Shown one piece after another: positions 63,605 to 64,000 of a stretch of 64,000 bases of DNA. This stretch comes from Rhizobium sp. Leaf306 (GTDB lineage: Bacteria; Pseudomonadota; Alphaproteobacteria; Rhizobiales; Rhizobiaceae): the NCBI RefSeq assembly GCF_001423425.1, contig NZ_LMNX01000002.1:372001-436000 (forward strand). The letters run 5' to 3'. Below the pieces are notes generated by a model. That model was not told the DNA's origin and searched no databases. It saw only the letters and a list, made by a program, of their open reading frames with translations. The translations under genes and the position numbers were made by a program. Every line of letters starts with the position of its first letter. Within the stretch, counting starts at the first letter, position 1.

Positions 63605-64000
63605 ATGCGCTTTTCAAACAGTTTTCTTGATGAGATCCGGGATCGGGTGCCGATTTCGACGGTGATCGGCCGTCGTGTCACCTGGGATCGCAGGAAGACC
63701 AATGCTGCGCGCGGCGATTTCTGGGCGTGCTGCCCGTTCCATGGCGAGAAAAGCCCGAGCTTTCACTGCGAGGACCGCAAGGGCCGCTATCACTGCTTCG
63801 GCTGTGGCGTGTCGGGCGATCATTTCCGCTTCATGACGGATCTGGAAGGGCTGAACTTTCCAGAAGCCGTCCAGCAGGTTGCCGATATGGCTGGTATCGC
63901 CATGCCGCAACCCGATCCGCAGGCGGAAAAGCGCGAACGGGAGCGGATGTCGCTTCTCGACGTCATGGAAATGGCGACGCGCTTCTTTCAGGACCAGTTG
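63605..64000 (+). CDS. dnaG: DNA primase, N-terminal part (partial at window edge)
   Basis: The ATG at 63605 follows GAGG by five bases, and the frame stays open to the window end (132 codons). The sequence begins MRFSNSFLDEIRDRVPISTV and holds the CHC2 zinc finger: CPFH (Cys43, His46) and CFGC (Cys64, Cys67), followed by GLNFPEAVQQVADMAGI. DnaG makes RNA primers at the replication fork. The TOPRIM and helicase-binding parts lie outside the window. The neighbour YqeY is the usual one. Confidence 0.96.
   Translation, partial: MRFSNSFLDEIRDRVPISTVIGRRVTWDRRKTNAARGDFWACCPFHGEKSPSFHCEDRKGRYHCFGCGVSGDHFRFMTDLEGLNFPEAVQQVADMAGIAMPQPDPQAEKRERERMSLLDVMEMATRFFQDQL

Overview
The window reads as a GC-rich chromosomal stretch from an alphaproteobacterium of the order Rhizobiales, most likely Rhizobiaceae. 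The main evidence is the rhizobial-type aspartate aminotransferase AatA, a LysR regulator of the LsrB/VtlR type beside trxB, a tandem pair of AbcR-like small RNAs next to it, an LpcC/LpsB-type LPS-core glycosyltransferase, and separated carA and carB genes. No tRNA, rRNA, CRISPR array, insertion sequence, phage or plasmid backbone was recognised. Most of the window is ordinary housekeeping DNA with accessory modules set between conserved genes.

Layout. 1-564 is the end of petC (cytochrome c1). 662-5078 (minus) is a chaperone-usher pilus operon of the spore-coat-U (archaic, Csu-like) type: pilin, a chaperone with only its N-terminal domain, usher and a two-domain tip-type subunit, with a CtrA-type box and a palindrome upstream. 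5515-11109 carries apt, a LysE exporter, two overlapping MaoC hydratases, ychF, clpS, prmB and pth. 11218-14395 is a periplasmic binding protein plus a membrane GGDEF-EAL protein lying between pth and rplY. rplY is followed by a large MHYT-PAS-PAS-GGDEF-EAL protein, a zinc-ribbon protein and a Kazal-type lipoprotein. 19321-25230 has prs, a lipoprotein, an M24-like protein, pgeF, a MidA-type methyltransferase and lgt. 25465-27951 has a UbiK-like factor, a YbjN-domain protein, proC and csaA. 28023-30678 is a MarR / OmpR-type regulator / histidine kinase operon resembling PetP-PetR.

30895-39547 has a small predicted membrane peptide, an MBL hydrolase, a cold-shock protein, a degenerate EAL protein, aatA, a PQQ-type sugar dehydrogenase, chaA, a DUF2188 protein and an ArsR-ene reductase pair. 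39634-42018 holds the two AbcR-like RNAs, lsrB/vtlR and trxB. 42360-47262 holds an Lrp regulator and a surface-polysaccharide group (Stealth-family transferase, two unrecognised proteins, LpcC-type glycosyltransferase) ending at greA. 47505-50188 is an overlapping radical SAM / UdgX pair. The remainder has two MFS transporters, carB, a PAP2-like protein, a zinc metallopeptidase, a MATE exporter, carA, a YqeY protein and the start of dnaG.

Themes. Three proteins are built on c-di-GMP domains (two GGDEF-EAL, one degenerate EAL), close to a pilus operon. The best candidates for undescribed biology are the pilus operon with a half-length chaperone and a cell-cycle box, the binding-protein/GGDEF-EAL pair, the Kazal lipoprotein with an RPD-repeat stalk, and the Stealth-centred polysaccharide group. 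All functions are inferred from sequence read by eye; no database search was possible.
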